A stretch of DNA of 64,000 nt from Lepidostoma basale (GCA_022606425.2 JAHDVF020000438.1:120001-184000); one strand, 5' to 3'; positions 21,456 through 31,556 are shown, counted from the stretch's first letter. Notes: a model not told the origin generated them from the sequence alone. Numbers and translations are program-made.

Positions 21456-21694
21456 TAATTAATATGAATGAAAACGTTTGTCTTCTAGGAGTTTTATTCT
21501 ATTTTAGATGGAATGACATGCTTCGCCCTTCTAAGGCATTATCAAATGTCAACATTTGATAAAAAGCCTTAGACGGGTGAAACATGTAATTCCATCTAAA
21601 ATATTTAAAAAAAAAACTCCCAGAAGACTGACGTTTTCATTCATATTAATTATTTAATATGGAGTTTTATATCGTTATTCAAGAAACAATAAGC
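21456..21694. repeat. FB1 foldback element, complete palindrome
   Basis: Both arms are present: AATGAAAACGTTTGTCTTCT..GACATGCTTCGCCC..TATCAAATGT and the complementary GTGAAACATGTAATTCC..AGAAGACTGACGTTTTCATT. The right side extends to the family end GTTATTCAAGAAACAATAA. As RNA or single-stranded DNA it would form a hairpin of about 90 bp. It encodes nothing. Confidence 0.8.
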
Positions 21695-22374
21695 ATTGAT
21701 CTTTCAAAACCGCATCTTATCGAATGTTGACATTTTCACGATACCCTCAGAAAGCTTTGACTCTTGATCTTGTTTTTCTAATTATTCTTGAGTTTATTCA
21801 TTGTACTTTTGACTTTTAAAAATCTTATACATAATAAACTCATGATTGCTGAAATTATTATTGTGTAATTATAAACGATTCAGATTTACCAATTGAAAAA
21901 ACAATCACTCCAATACACCGATTTGTAATAAATCAAAAACGGATTTGCAAGATTTTTCCATACGTGTAAATTAAATCTTGCCAAATAGATCTGACTTGGA
22001 AATTTCAAGTATACGATTCGATAATGTTAAAAAATTGAACGAATAAAGCAAAAAAACTTGTGTAATTTAGATATTCGTGTATTCATGAGTTTTAATATGA
22101 AAATCCAGACAAATTGACTTGACTTAGTGAACGTGGAGAACGTAATCTAGAGACGTTTACGACCTGATACAAACATCCCACCCACTCACCTGATAAACCT
22201 TACCTTTGCCTGTCTACCTACGATGAACGAAGACAGTTTTAATCTACTAGAATTTCTGGCTTTATTGTAAAATTGGATAAGCTGCGAGGGACCCAACAAG
22301 CAATCTATTCGAATAGTTAAAAAATTTAAAAATACATAATTTTAGGATAACTTTTTAAAATAAAAGGAAACAAC
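21695..22374. other. A+T-rich spacer
   Basis: No gene or repeat family recognised. Confidence 0.45.
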
Positions 22375-22405
22375 CACAACAAACCATCACGCCGTTTCCC
22401 CGAAT
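22375..22405 (-). mobile_element. Minimal LINE-A 3' tail
   Basis: Only a CAA-rich tail and CCATCACGCCGTTTCCCCG remain. This is the extreme 3' end of LINE-A with its (GTT)n tail. It is either an extremely 5'-truncated insertion or a copy cut by the adjoining palindrome. Confidence 0.65.
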
Positions 22406-22410
22406 TGAAT

Positions 22411-22882
22411 AACGCTGTTTATGTTCCACTTCATTTATTAAATATTTTTATAAAATAAAAATATCAACCATAACAAGTTTCGGAGGGGACCTTAATCATC
22501 AAGTGTAAATGAATCGTGTTTTTCGGAAGTAGCACACATCCAAGTAACCTCAACTTTACAGGACGGACAAAAAACTGTCTGGTACAAAATTTTCCTACAA
22601 TATATATATTTTTTTCAATACAAATTTGTCTATTTTACTCCCTATGACAAATGTGTATTGAAAAAAAAATATATTTTGTAAGAAAATTTTGTACCAGACA
22701 GTTTTTTGTGCGTCGTGTAAAGTTGAGGTTATTTGGATGTGTGCTTCTTCTGAAAAACACGACTCAAATATATAACAGTTATCTATTTACACCTGAGGAT
22801 AGGTCACCTCCGAAACATGTCGTGATTGATATTTTTATTTTATAAACATATTTAATAAATTAAAGTGGAATAAAACAACGTT
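22411..22882. repeat. FB5, 472-bp foldback element
   Basis: A long imperfect palindrome. The arms begin AACGCTGTTT/ATGTTCCACTTC on the left and end GAAGTGG-like/AATAAAACAACGTT on the right. Internal pairs include AATATTTTTATAAAATAAAA, CAACTTTACA..GACGGACAAAAAACTGTCTG and TGTATTGAAAAAAAAATATA. CGAAACATGT lies at 22811-22820. No TSD could be fixed. Confidence 0.8.
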
Positions 22883-23109
22883 GTTAAATTAATTTCCAAG
22901 GTTATTACTATAAATTTATATACGACAACTCGTAGTATTAATAGAGTAATAATTAATTATATTGTTATTTTAAATATTATAGGTTATGCAGATTGACCTC
23001 TCCTTTGATTCTTCATTAGTTGAATTGTCGCTAACACTACATTAATTTTTTTAAGTACAATTTATTTTTCAAGATTTTTTAAGTAATAAAGGAGAATACG
23101 GGTTGACAG
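22883..23109. other. A+T-rich spacer
   Basis: Nothing recognised. Confidence 0.45.
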
Positions 23110-23343
23110 TTTTTTTTTTTTTTTTTTTAATAAAAAGACTAACATCAAAGATTTAAATCAATGATATTAGAATTTATTTTACAATCTTCAATATGAGCAG
23201 AAAATAGCTCATTATTATGAAGAAGGAATCTGGTCGTGTCCAGGCTCGAACCCAAGTCCCCTAGCCTGGACACGACCAGATTCCTTCTTCATAATAATGA
23301 GCTATTTTCTGCTCATATTGAAGATTGTAAAATAAATTCTAAT
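23110..23343 (-). repeat. SINE-Arg with a perfect 81-bp inverted duplication
   Basis: A run of 19 T (23110-23128), the element poly-A tail seen from the other strand, starts a minus-strand SINE whose tRNA-like head is cut at CTCGAACCCAAGTCCCCT. It is followed by an inverted copy. Arms 23166-23246 and 23263-23343 are identical over 81 bp around a 16-bp spacer. The family is identified by the fuller copy at 31836-32012. Confidence 0.85.
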
Positions 23344-23489
23344 TTTAAGTTAATATAGTTAATTTTTTTATTTTATATATAAGTGATCACTGATGTAAGA
23401 CCCGAGCATTTTTCTTCTTATCGAGTAAGTATGGCTGTGTTTAAATTGATGCCGATCCCACCCGCGTTTTCATATATTTAAAAAATACT
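23344..23489. other. Spacer
   Basis: Nothing recognised. Confidence 0.4.
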
Positions 23490-23825
23490 ACAATTAATTA
23501 ATACGAACGACGCCATTATTTTTTCACCTGTCTAAGGCATTAACAAATGTCACATTTGATAATGCCTTAGACAGGCGCAACATGTCATTCGCATAAAATA
23601 TAATTTAACTTCTAGAAAACTTGGATCTTCTGGCTTACAGAGGTTCAGCTCTAATGGCTATTCCTCTTACGTCTGTAGGAAACATTGTTGGAATGCGATT
23701 TAGTAGTCGTTTCATGATGGGGCTAAATGTATGGCCCGGAGTGTCCCTCCGAAAGAGGGCGAGGAAACGCTTTCATTCGTATTAATTATTTAATATGGAG
23801 TTTTACATCATTGTTCAAGAAGCAA
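23490..23825. repeat. FB1 element carrying an inserted repeat G
   Basis: The palindromic centre TAAGGCATTAACAAATGT / ACATTTGATAATGCCTTA and the right arm up to CTTCTAGAAAAC (23620) are FB1. The arm resumes at 23765 with AAACGCTTTCATTCG and the family end ATCATTGTTCAAGAAGC. The left arm is partly deleted. Confidence 0.72.
23621..23764 (+). repeat. Repeat G copy
   Basis: Contains GAGGTTCAGCTCTAATGGCT, GATGGGGCTAAATGTATGG and CCCGGAGTGTCCCTCCGAAA. Related copies are at 58360-58530 (same strand), 35853-36296 and 54090-54245 (opposite strand). There is no long open frame and no tRNA-like box; the origin is unknown. Confidence 0.7.
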
Positions 23826-24342
23826 TAAATACTAATAGTTATTTTGTGTGGGAATTCGTACAGTAAAAAAATACATAAATATAAATTACGTATGGTGTAA
23901 GTAAGTGTTCAAGCTATGTATCCGTGAGCTCCATAATCATTTATATAAAATAAAAATAAAACCGTATAAAAAGTTTTATCGTTTAAAGAAGTTTGACAGG
24001 TGTAAAAATAAATTTTTAATTTGTTACAATGAAAATTTGAATAATTTCTTCAGTGTTATTTTAAAGTTCTTGCTGGTTATGTGCCTAATTACAGCTAATT
24101 TAAAAAACGGTGGATACGTGTAACATAAATGAAATAAACACAAAAGTCCGGATCGTCCATGTCAACAGGTGCAACATCGAAAAAAACATTACATTGTTAT
24201 TACATTATGTGCTAAATTTAAAAAAAAAACGGCGGATTCGTGGAACATAAATTAAATAGACAATATGTGCACCATCTTAAAAGAAAATCTTGTGTTAAAT
24301 TATTTTTATTTTGTTATTTTATTTTATATCATTGTATTTTAT
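23826..24342. other. A+T-rich region with a diverged tandem duplication
   Basis: TTATGTGC..TAATTTAAAAAACGGTGG and the following TGTAACATAAATGAAATA (about 24078-24140) recur in altered form at about 24206-24262. A 72-codon open frame at 23905-24123 has no recognisable motif. Confidence 0.4.
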
Positions 24343-24552
24343 ATTATTTGTTTAAGATTTATTTTGTGGGTGTTGGACGATCGAAGTGTGCGCGGGAGAT
24401 GCCTATTGGTGGCGATGAGGTTCGCAACCCATCACACCGCGTCTCCCGCGGAGCGAAAGGAGAAGGATGGAGTGCCGCATCAGTAAAAGTGTGACAGTCC
24501 ATTCTTTCTGCCTACCCTTTCGGGGAGACGGCGTGATGGTTAGTTAGTTAGT
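24343..24552 (+). mobile_element. SINE-T (LINE-A-tailed SINE)
   Basis: A 5' body of about 150 bp (ATTATTTGTTTAAGATTTAT, GTGGGTGTTGGACGATCGAA, GGTGGCGATGAGGTTCGCAA, GCGTCTCCCGCGGAG) is unrelated to LINE-A. It joins a 3' end of about 55 bp, CATTCTTTCTGCCTACCC..GGGGAGACGGCGTGATGG with (TTAG)n, which is the LINE-A 3' terminus. GAGGTTCGCAACCC resembles a pol III B box. Other copies are at 36893-37101 and 33931-34075. It probably uses the LINE-A enzyme by mimicking its template end. Confidence 0.75.
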
Positions 24553-25008
24553 TTAAAAATAAAACCTGTCCAAACGCAACATTATTAAGTACGTGTCCAA
24601 ATATAGGTGCATTTGTACCAAACGCGGAGATAAGCCATTCATCGTAGACAATAACGTGTTACAAAAACCATTTGGAGAAATTTCAAGATTTATTATTTAA
24701 ACAGTTATCCAAATGCCCGCTGGAGGCTAGGAAAGGCGCCCGGCCAACTGGGTGTAAAACAGACGCCTGGTCCTTTGTTCCAAGCGACAACGACCACACT
24801 TCCGCGGCTTCGGGCGGAGACCAACAGACACAAGGTATTATAAGGGACAGTAGAGATCGTTCATCTTAGGAAGTCATTTGCACTAGTGTGAGAAACACTC
24901 TGTGTACTACACAACGCGTGTAGTGGTATTGGTTATAGGCCACCTGTTATTGGTTAGCTATAATCCATGTCCTAGTCCAATAATTTGTCAGTGTGCTAGA
25001 ATACATAA
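24553..25008. other. Unique sequence
   Basis: A GC-richer stretch at 24710-24830 (GGAAAGGCGCCCGGCCAACT) has an open frame without known motifs. Confidence 0.4.
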
Positions 25009-25393
25009 CTAACTAACTAACCATCACGCCGTCTCCCCGGAGGGGTAAACAGAAAGAATGGAACGCCCAACTGTTCTGTCCTGACATACTTCTCTAGACT
25101 CCTCTACATTTATACATCTTGTCATGCACGCACGTCGATTTCTCCAACACCTCACGTGACCGACATTCAATATTTGATTGATTTGATCGTGCCACGTTTT
25201 CCTCGGCCTTCCTCTATTTCTAGCACCGTTCACGCCGTTTACATATACGAGTACCTTCTTTACCATTCTGTCTTCACTCATTCTTTCCATGTGTCCAAAC
25301 CGTCTTAATGACCCTTTCCTTATTTTGTTCATAATACTTTCATTCGCACCACATTTCTTATACTTGCATTTGTCACTCTATCATATACAGATT
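25009..25393 (-). mobile_element. LINE-A, 5'-truncated, with imperfect 12-bp TSD
   Basis: The tail (AACT)n and CCATCACGCCGTCTCCCCGG are at the left. The frame 25024-25332 gives MNKIRKGSLRRFGHMERMSE, VNGARNRGRPRKTWHDQINQ and RACMTRCINVEESREVCQDR. TAGAATACATAA (24997-25008) and TAGATTACATAA (25394-25405) flank it. Relative to the sister copy at 25934 it carries an extra GAGTAC inside ATATACC (TACGAGTAC at 25246-25254). Confidence 0.87.
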
Positions 25394-25405
25394 TAGATTA
25401 CATAA

Positions 25406-25933
25406 TTTTAAAAATTAATTTCTAAAATAAAAACGATAAACGACCCACAAAAAATGACAATGCAAAATTACAAAAAAACATGTAACTACGGAGACATTAA
25501 ATAAAGGGCGGCTTGAATGTAGTATAATTTTAAAAAAATAAGTAAATAGTTTAAATAGTGCTACAATATATTATATAAGACAATTAATTTTAAGTCTTAC
25601 ACTTTAGGATATGTGTTGCTCCCTTGTTCATTGATTTTTCCCTTTTGTTCCAATTTGTAATTTATATATTGAAATTATACCTATGGTATAGAGTGCTAGG
25701 AATGAGTCCCTAGAACAGGTTACCCCAGTTGGGAGGTATTAAAACCATGTACTTGGTAAAATGATCAATAAAGATAATTAGAAAAACACTTTACAATGAG
25801 GAAACGGCTTGATGGTTTATTTGTTTGTTTAATTTTTATGATTATTAACTATTACAATTTGAGGTGAAAGTTTTTTTTTTAATTTACAAAACTTGTTAGT
25901 CTCTTTCAATTTTAATATTGTTTTTTTCCAATT
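25406..25933. other. A+T-rich spacer
   Basis: Nothing recognised. Confidence 0.45.
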
Positions 25934-26446
25934 TAACTAACTAACTAACTAACTAACTTACCATCACGCCGTCTCCCCGGAGGGGTAGGCAGAAAGAATG
26001 GAACGCCACACTGTTCTGTCCTGACATACGTCTCTCGCTTCCACTACATTCATACATCTTGTCATGCACGCACGTCGATTTTTCCGACTCCTCACGTGAC
26101 CGACATTCATTATTTCATTGATTTGATCTTGCCACGTTTTCCTCGGCCTTCCTCTATTTCTAGCTCCGTTCACGCCGTTTACATATACCTTCTTTACCAT
26201 TCTGTCTTCACTCATTCTTTCCATGTGTCCAAACCATCTTAATGACCTTTTCCTTATTTTGTTCATAACACTTTCATTCGCACCACATTCACTTCTTATA
26301 CTTGCATTTGTCACTCTATCATATACAGATTTGTCACACATTCGTCTTAGAGATCTCATTTCTACTGCATTTATTCTACTTTCATCCTTCTTTTGCCAGT
26401 TCCATGCTTCACTTCCATACATAAGGGTCGGCACAAGAACACCATT
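25934..26446 (-). pseudogene. LINE-A with the best-preserved C-terminal frame
   Basis: A minus-strand insertion with a long (AACT)n tail. The frame is open without stops from about 26450 to 25964: NGVLVPTLMYGSEAWNWQKK, SLRRMCDKSVYDRVTNAS, RSLRWFGHMERMSEDRM, GARNRGRPRKTWQDQINEIM and VWRSILSAYPSGETA, then stop. It shows what the family C-terminus looks like. The open frame extends by chance into the antisense of the next SINE (to 26662), giving a 232-codon chimera that is not a gene. Its 5' end abuts a second LINE-A on the other strand. Confidence 0.87.
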
Positions 26447-26477
26447 ATTTTTATAAATATAAGAAGTAAATATAGTG

Positions 26478-27045
26478 CGCATATAAGTGTTAAGAAACAA
26501 AATAATGAAAGGATCATTAAGATGGTTTGGACACAAGGAAATAATTGACGACCTTCGTGGCCGAGTGGTAAGTGCTTTGACTGCCACACCGAAGGCCCCG
26601 GGTACGATTCCCGGCGATGGCAGTGTTATTGTCACACTGTATTTGGCTGGTGTAGAATTCACGTGACAATAAAATGGCTATAGATTAGCTACCTATCACA
26701 TGTCATAAGAATCATACACGATAGCTAAACCCTTTACATCGATTTGGCTCGCGCTGTAATGGTGTAAAGAGCGATTCAACACAATAATAATGATAATAAA
26801 TGAAGAAAGAATGGTAAAGAAAGTACATGTAAACTACGTAAACGGAACTAGAAATAGAGGAAGAATGAAGAAAACGTGACACGATGAAATCAATAAAATA
26901 TAAAGTCAGCAACGTGAGAAGTCGAAGAAACCAACGTGCGTGCATGACACGATGTATGAATGTTAAGGATGCGAGAGAAGTGTATCAGGAAAGAACGGTG
27001 TGGCGGTCCATTCTTTATGGATAGACGGCGTATTAGTAAATTAGT
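26478..27045 (+). mobile_element. LINE-A split by SINE-Gly
   Basis: Plus-strand LINE-A: 26478-26548 (GTGTTAAGAAACAAAATAAT, GATGGTTTGGACACA) and, after the SINE, 26797-27045 (ATGAAGAAAGAATGGTAAAG to TGGATAGACGGCGTATTAGT). Heavily decayed. It lies 5' end to 5' end with the minus-strand copy to its left, and both keep 3' ends, so they are two separate insertions. Confidence 0.78.
26549..26796 (+). mobile_element. SINE-Gly, full-length copy
   Basis: The tRNA-like head GACCTTCGTGGCCGAGTGGT holds an A-box-like segment. GACTGCCACACCGAAGG resembles the anticodon region of tRNA-Gly(GCC), and GGGTACGATTCCCGGC is a B box with one change. The body is GTAGAATTCACGTGACAATA and GATTAGCTACCTATCACATG. The 3' end is CATCGATTTGGCTCGCGCTG, then CAACACAATAATAATGATAA. 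Pol III transcription from the internal boxes is expected for the family. It interrupts a LINE-A; AATAATTGA/AATAAATGA may be its target duplication. Confidence 0.85.
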
Positions 27046-27639
27046 TCATTCGTATCTTTTTTCTTTTTCAATTCATTAAAAAAAAAAAGGTTTCGTAAAC
27101 GTACTATTACTAACACTATTGTAAAATGACTCCTTAGGATGAACGAACTTATGACCAATCGGTAAAACTTTACACTGCAATATTCTGTATTAATAAAGCA
27201 AGTAGTTAAATATTAATTGGTGTAATAAATTATGACCACGTTTGGAAGTGAAATCTTAAAATAGTCTTTTGTGCGCAAGTACTTCGAGACGTTGTTTTCA
27301 ATTACTTGTAACATTTATATAATTATGTATAATACTTCAGCGATACCTTATGTTACAACAGTCTATAAAAGCAAAAGAGAAGTTATTTACTCTTCAACAT
27401 TTTTTACAAACTATGATGAAAAGTACGATACTGCTTTGTTTCATCCTACACAGTTAATAACTATTTAGTCTATGTATCAAACAACAGGTTGTTCGTGCAT
27501 AACAAAAAAAAAATACTAGCAATATGGTAGGTTTCAAGTAACATGATTCTAGATAACTCTGAACTACAATAACTCCATTTATTATAAACCATTGTTTTGA
27601 CAGAAACACTATGATAATTCAACATTATTAACTGACGTA
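27046..27639. other. A+T-rich spacer
   Basis: Nothing recognised; a short open frame at 27271-27468 has no motif. Confidence 0.45.
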
Positions 27640-27810
27640 TGGAATGACGTATGGAATAAAAGTCAGAGCCGATGCCAATAGAACTAAGAACCTTCTTAGA
27701 GTAGCAGAAATGCGAACCCTACGCTCCATCGCAGGCAAAACCCTCAGAGACCGGATCAGAAATGAAACGATAAAGTCTCTCTGTGGTGTTGAGGACATAG
27801 TGAGATTATG
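27640..27810 (+). mobile_element. LINE-B fragment
   Basis: The reading GIKVRADANRTKNLLRVAEM, RTLRSIAGKTLRDRIRNE and SLCGVEDIVR matches LINE-B at 49510-49660. It is an internal fragment without tail. Confidence 0.75.
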
Positions 27811-28025
27811 ATAATGGTGGTGATTTGTATAGCGCCATTTTTGTGAGAGATTCACTTCAAGGGCGCTCAACGTCCGGAAAGCTTCTCTTAAAAAGAAAAG
27901 TTTTAAGAGAGCTTCTGAACACTCCTTCGTCGTCTTGATTGCGGATATTGCAGGGCAGCCTGTTCCACGCCGTCGGGGATGATGGGAGATGGGGAAGAAG
28001 CAGAAGGCGCTTTTAGAGAGAACAC
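27811..28025 (-). mobile_element. CR1-like LINE C-terminus
   Basis: On the minus strand the frame reads SSPTAWNRLPCNIRNQDDE, then VFRSSLKTFLFKRSFPDVER, and stops at 27857-27859. This is the typical ending of CR1/L2-type polyproteins. The 3' end continues with ACAAAAATGGCGCTATACAA and a short (CAT)-rich tail. It is a different subfamily from the copy at 30440. Confidence 0.78.
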
Positions 28026-28230
28026 GTGGACCGCATGGAGAATACAAGAATTGCAAAAATTGTTAAAAATAGGGAAACTGCTGGACACCTTCGAAAGAAA
28101 GGTGTTGCGACGAATTTGTGGACCCGTAATAGAATGAGAGCAATTGAGTATTCCATGTACCGGACCCCGAACATCTCCACGCACATAAAGCTACAAAGAT
28201 TGAGATAGGCTGGACATGTGACATTGACAT
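28026..28230 (+). mobile_element. Other LINE fragments
   Basis: HVDRMENTRIAKIV and TFERKVLRRICGPV are typical of the region after the reverse transcriptase in RTE/jockey-type elements. They lie in different frames and are probably two pieces of one copy. Confidence 0.55.
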
Positions 28231-28318
28231 AATATTTGATAATATTTTACCAAGGCGAAACATGTCAATCACATAAAATATAATAAAACCTTTAAAAACA
28301 GACGTGTTCATTCGTATT
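28231..28318 (+). repeat. FB1 right half cut by mariner
   Basis: GATAATATTTTACCAAGGCGAAACATGTC (CGAAACATGT at 28256-28265) and ATAAAATATAATAAAACC are followed by ACAGACGTGTTCATTCGTAT. The mariner lies immediately to the right at the arm tip. Confidence 0.65.
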
Positions 28319-28320
28319 TA

Positions 28321-29612
28321 CGAGGGTTGCCTTCTAAGTTTTTACAAAAAGTGAAACAGAAACAAACAAGTTTGAAACAAAGTGTTTTGTTGCTTTTCGA
28401 AATATTCACTTTTAAGGTCTATACATTTTTGCATACGTTCAAACCAATTCTGGAAACATTTTCTCCACTCTGAAGCTGATATTGTAGAAACATGGTTTTG
28501 AAAGACTTCCAAAAGCTTCTTGAGGTGATGAAAATTGCTGTCCACACATCTTTTGTTTGACAGTAGGGAACAAGAAAAAGTCATTAGGCGATAAATCAGG
28601 TGAATACGGGAAAGGATACATTAATGCGATGTTTTTCTCCTTCAAATATTCAGTTGTTTGACGTGCTTTATGGGAGCTGGCATTGTCGTGATGAAGAATG
28701 ATGCGGTGTTTTTTGTTGTTTTTCCTTAGTTCATCGAAGTTCGTTGGCAAACAAATTGTTGTATACCATTCGGCTTTAACAGTTCTTCGATCCTCTAAAG
28801 GAAGGGTTGCAAAGTGTCCAGTACAACCGAAGAAACAAGCGATCATTTTCTTGGAAGCGCTCCGTGGACGAACAACTTTAGTGGGATTGGGTTCATCGTG
28901 AAACACCCTAACAGTATACTGTTGTTTGTTTTCAGGTTCATACGAATATATCCAAGTTTCGTGTCCTGTAACAATGTTGTATACGGATTTTGAACCTTCC
29001 TTGGTCGAATATTTTCAACATTTCATGACATCAATCAACACGAGCCTTTTTTTTGTTTCGGTCAAATTATGCGGAATCCATCTGGAACAAATCTTTCTCA
29101 CACCTAAATGCTCATGCAAAATCGATTGTATTGCAGTCTGCGATATGCCAAGAGTAGCCTTTATCTGTCTGTAAGTCACATGCCGATCTTCTTTAATCAT
29201 AATGCGCACAGCATCGATGTTTCTCGGAATGACAACCGATTTTGGCCGACCTTCTCGTCATTCATCACTGACGGATGCACGACCAAGACGAAATTCTGCA
29301 AACCAATTGCAAACAGTCTTCTCTGATGGTGCTTCATTACCAAAATTTGCACGAAGCGATTCTACGCATTTTTGTCGAGTAAGGCCTTTTTTTAAATCAT
29401 AAAAAATCATCCAACGAAAACCTTCACAAGTGACCTCCATTTTCGCACAAACTTGCTTCTTTTAAACGTTCACTACCAACAACCTAATCGGTCAATTACT
29501 ATGTTGCCACTGACTTCGCAATAAAAAACGTCAATGTTCACAAATACAGTGATGCCATAACTCACTAACGCCATCTATTGTTCGATTGTAAAAACATAAA
29601 AGGCAACCTATG
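28321..29612 (-). mobile_element. mariner-like transposon 1
   Basis: A 1292-bp element flanked by TA (28319-28320 and 29613-29614). The 27-bp ends share GGTTGCCTTnTAnGTTTTTA with five differences. One transposase pseudogene on the minus strand fills it, the usual mariner size and layout. Confidence 0.9.
28342..29440 (-). pseudogene. mariner transposase, inactivated
   Basis: The predicted product is a DD34D transposase. Met at 29440 starts MEVTCEGFRWMIFYDLKKGL. The helix-turn-helix region includes TYRQIKATLGISQTAI and WIPHNLTE. The core holds HHDNASSH and YSPDLSPNDFFLF, with 34 residues between the second and third Asp. The first catalytic Asp is replaced: VTGHETW, codon at 28961-28963 (CAC for GAC). 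In-frame stops lie at 29258-29260 and 29015-29017, and a one-base shift near 28515 moves the C-terminus (FQNWFERMQKCIDL) out of frame. The protein cannot be active, though the ends might still be mobilised by a related enzyme. Confidence 0.88.
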
Positions 29613-29614
29613 TA

Positions 29615-30439
29615 CAAGTTAGAATAATTAAATAACTACTTCTTTTTAATAGCAACATAATTGATTGCCGTTATATTTATTGAAATTGAAAAACAAAAAA
29701 AAGGTTTTGAAGATTTTACATCTCACAAACAAAATAATAACGGTGTATAGGAATTGACGTATTCCTTGATGTAAGTAATTACTGAGATGTTTTTCTCCTG
29801 TGATGTTTTTTCCAGAGATAAACACATTTGACAAGTTAACAGAGGAATGACAGCCTTTATATTCTAATAAATTCTCTTTTCGACATAATAATTTCCATAG
29901 AATGTTTTAATCCATGTTTTACGTTCAATTTGATCGAAGTTTCCATTACTTAAAGACTTGCGTATTGTATTAAAATATGCGAACGAGATTCGTTCGGAAT
30001 CGGTATTATTTTCGCAAAAAATAAGCGGGTGGACTTTTTTCTAGAGGGTAAATTATTTATAAGTCTTTACATTACAAAATAAGCGCTGTCTACCGGAGCA
30101 GTACATACACAAGAAGTCGTCGACTTACGACCAATCCGATTTAAAGTCGATCCGACTTACGTCTGTTCGACTTGAGTGGCGCATGCAGTCCACACATGCT
30201 ATATATATTGTATTTCAATTATCACGATCAGAATTTTACTGTAACAACATTTTTTTAAATTAAACATATGTAAAAAAAAGCAATACGTAAAGGTATCCGA
30301 ATATCAGGAATACTAATTAAATAGACAACTAAGAGTAATACAAAATCGATAAAAATAAAAACAATAAACAAGCCCAATAAATAGCAGTGTCATATACCGA
30401 TCATAACAAGCAAATTGAAATAGTATTATAATACAGATT
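29615..30439. other. A+T-rich spacer
   Basis: GTCGACTTACG-like words recur three times at 30117-30175. No gene or known repeat. Confidence 0.45.
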
Positions 30440-31165
30440 TTGTTGATGAAGCCGACCTACGTCAAAAGGAGTATTCCCATGAATCTTTCAAAACTCTTGT
30501 AAATTCCTTCGCTGTGTCACGACTTGACTATTGTAATGGAATTTATGCAAACATTCCAAAACAACAATTAAACAAACTTCAATCTGCGTTCAATGCAGCA
30601 GCAAGACTCATTGTAGGCATTCCAAAAAAGTCCCTTGAAAACAAAACATTTCAAAGAACTTCACTTGCTTAAGAGTCCAGAAACAATCCAGTATAAACTC
30701 TGCTGGACAGTCTTCAAAGCGCTACATGGAATGGCTCTAAATTATATATCCGAACTCTGTATAACGGACAGCCTAATATAAGGAAATCCACACTTCGCTC
30801 GGCGAACTCCTCGGCAATAGGAAGATTGGTTGAGCCAAAGCGTTGCCCTAGTACAAATTTCGGGGATCGAGCGTTTGGGGTAGCCGGTCCATCAGCTTGG
30901 AACCATCTTCCTTCACACCTCAGATGCATAAATGATCCGACAGACTTCAGATCTAAACTGAAAACCCATATTTTTCATATTTCATACCCAATTTAAAACT
31001 TGCATATTTTGTTCTATTATACTTTCTAATCGATCGCAAATATCAAACAGATGCAGCGTTTACATTTAGATTTAAAACACGTCTTAATGCGTCCTTGAGG
31101 TAATTGCATCACAAAAACGGGTCTTTAAAAGTTAGCATATTATTATATTCTTATTATTATTATGA
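30440..31165 (+). pseudogene. CR1-like LINE C-terminal remnant
   Basis: Decayed C-terminal coding sequence of a CR1/L2-type non-LTR element. ESFKTLVNSFAVSRLDYCNG, LNKLQSAFNAAARLIVGIPK, then shifted frames with VQKRIQYKLCWTVFKALHGM and LNYISELCITDSL. Beyond these the sequence encoding the FGDRAFGVAGPSAWNHLPSH-type segment is present. A 3' UTR with CGTCTTAATGCGTCCTTGAG and AACGGGTCTTTAAAAGTTAG follows, then an (ATT)n tail. At least two frameshifts and stops. Opposite-strand copies are at 12258 and 34076. Confidence 0.82.
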
Positions 31166-31556
31166 CCAGACCAACTTATGACAAGTTTATCGGAACCGAT
31201 TGTGGTCGTAGGTCGACGAATACCTGTATTATATGCTTATCCGTATGTGTATTCCATTCATCACAGACAAGCGCCGTGTTGCGCCAGGCTTGGTCAAAGT
31301 CAATATTTACGCAACGCGGATGTGTTCCTCAGACAATGCACACAACTTTCTGAAATGAGTTTACTATCACACAACGATACTGCTAATGGATATGTATATA
31401 ATGTGAAGCAACATCGGGAACACCGTTCATTAATTTAAGTGAATTTATCACTTATAGACGCTTCTATACATAAGGGTTCCAACCCCTATAATTTTAAGGA
31501 ATAGCTGATTACATCATCATTACAGTGCGGCCCAAATTGACGTTAAGGGTATAAGC
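31166..31556. other. Spacer
   Basis: Overlapping short open frames at 31162-31438 have no recognisable motif. Confidence 0.4.

Noticed and set aside
21456..21694. CRISPR-like repeat-spacer array
   Set aside because: The repeats are single palindromes dispersed over the window, not regularly spaced direct repeats, and the DNA is eukaryotic.
26549..26620. Functional tRNA genes in the tRNA-like heads
   Set aside because: The acceptor arms do not pair, several boxes are mutated, and every head is attached to the same non-tRNA body, so these are SINEs.
25934..27045. One LINE-A copy inverted by twin priming
   Set aside because: Both halves retain their own 3' ends, whereas twin priming leaves only one, so two insertions are more likely.
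27628..28056. 142-codon minus-strand frame as a gene
   Set aside because: It crosses LINE-B antisense and a CR1-like 3' end in the wrong frame. The true residual coding (SLKTFLFKRSFP) is in another frame.
30117..30175. GTCGACTTACG words as a regulatory cluster
   Set aside because: Three loose repeats in 60 bp are too few and too variable to support a site.
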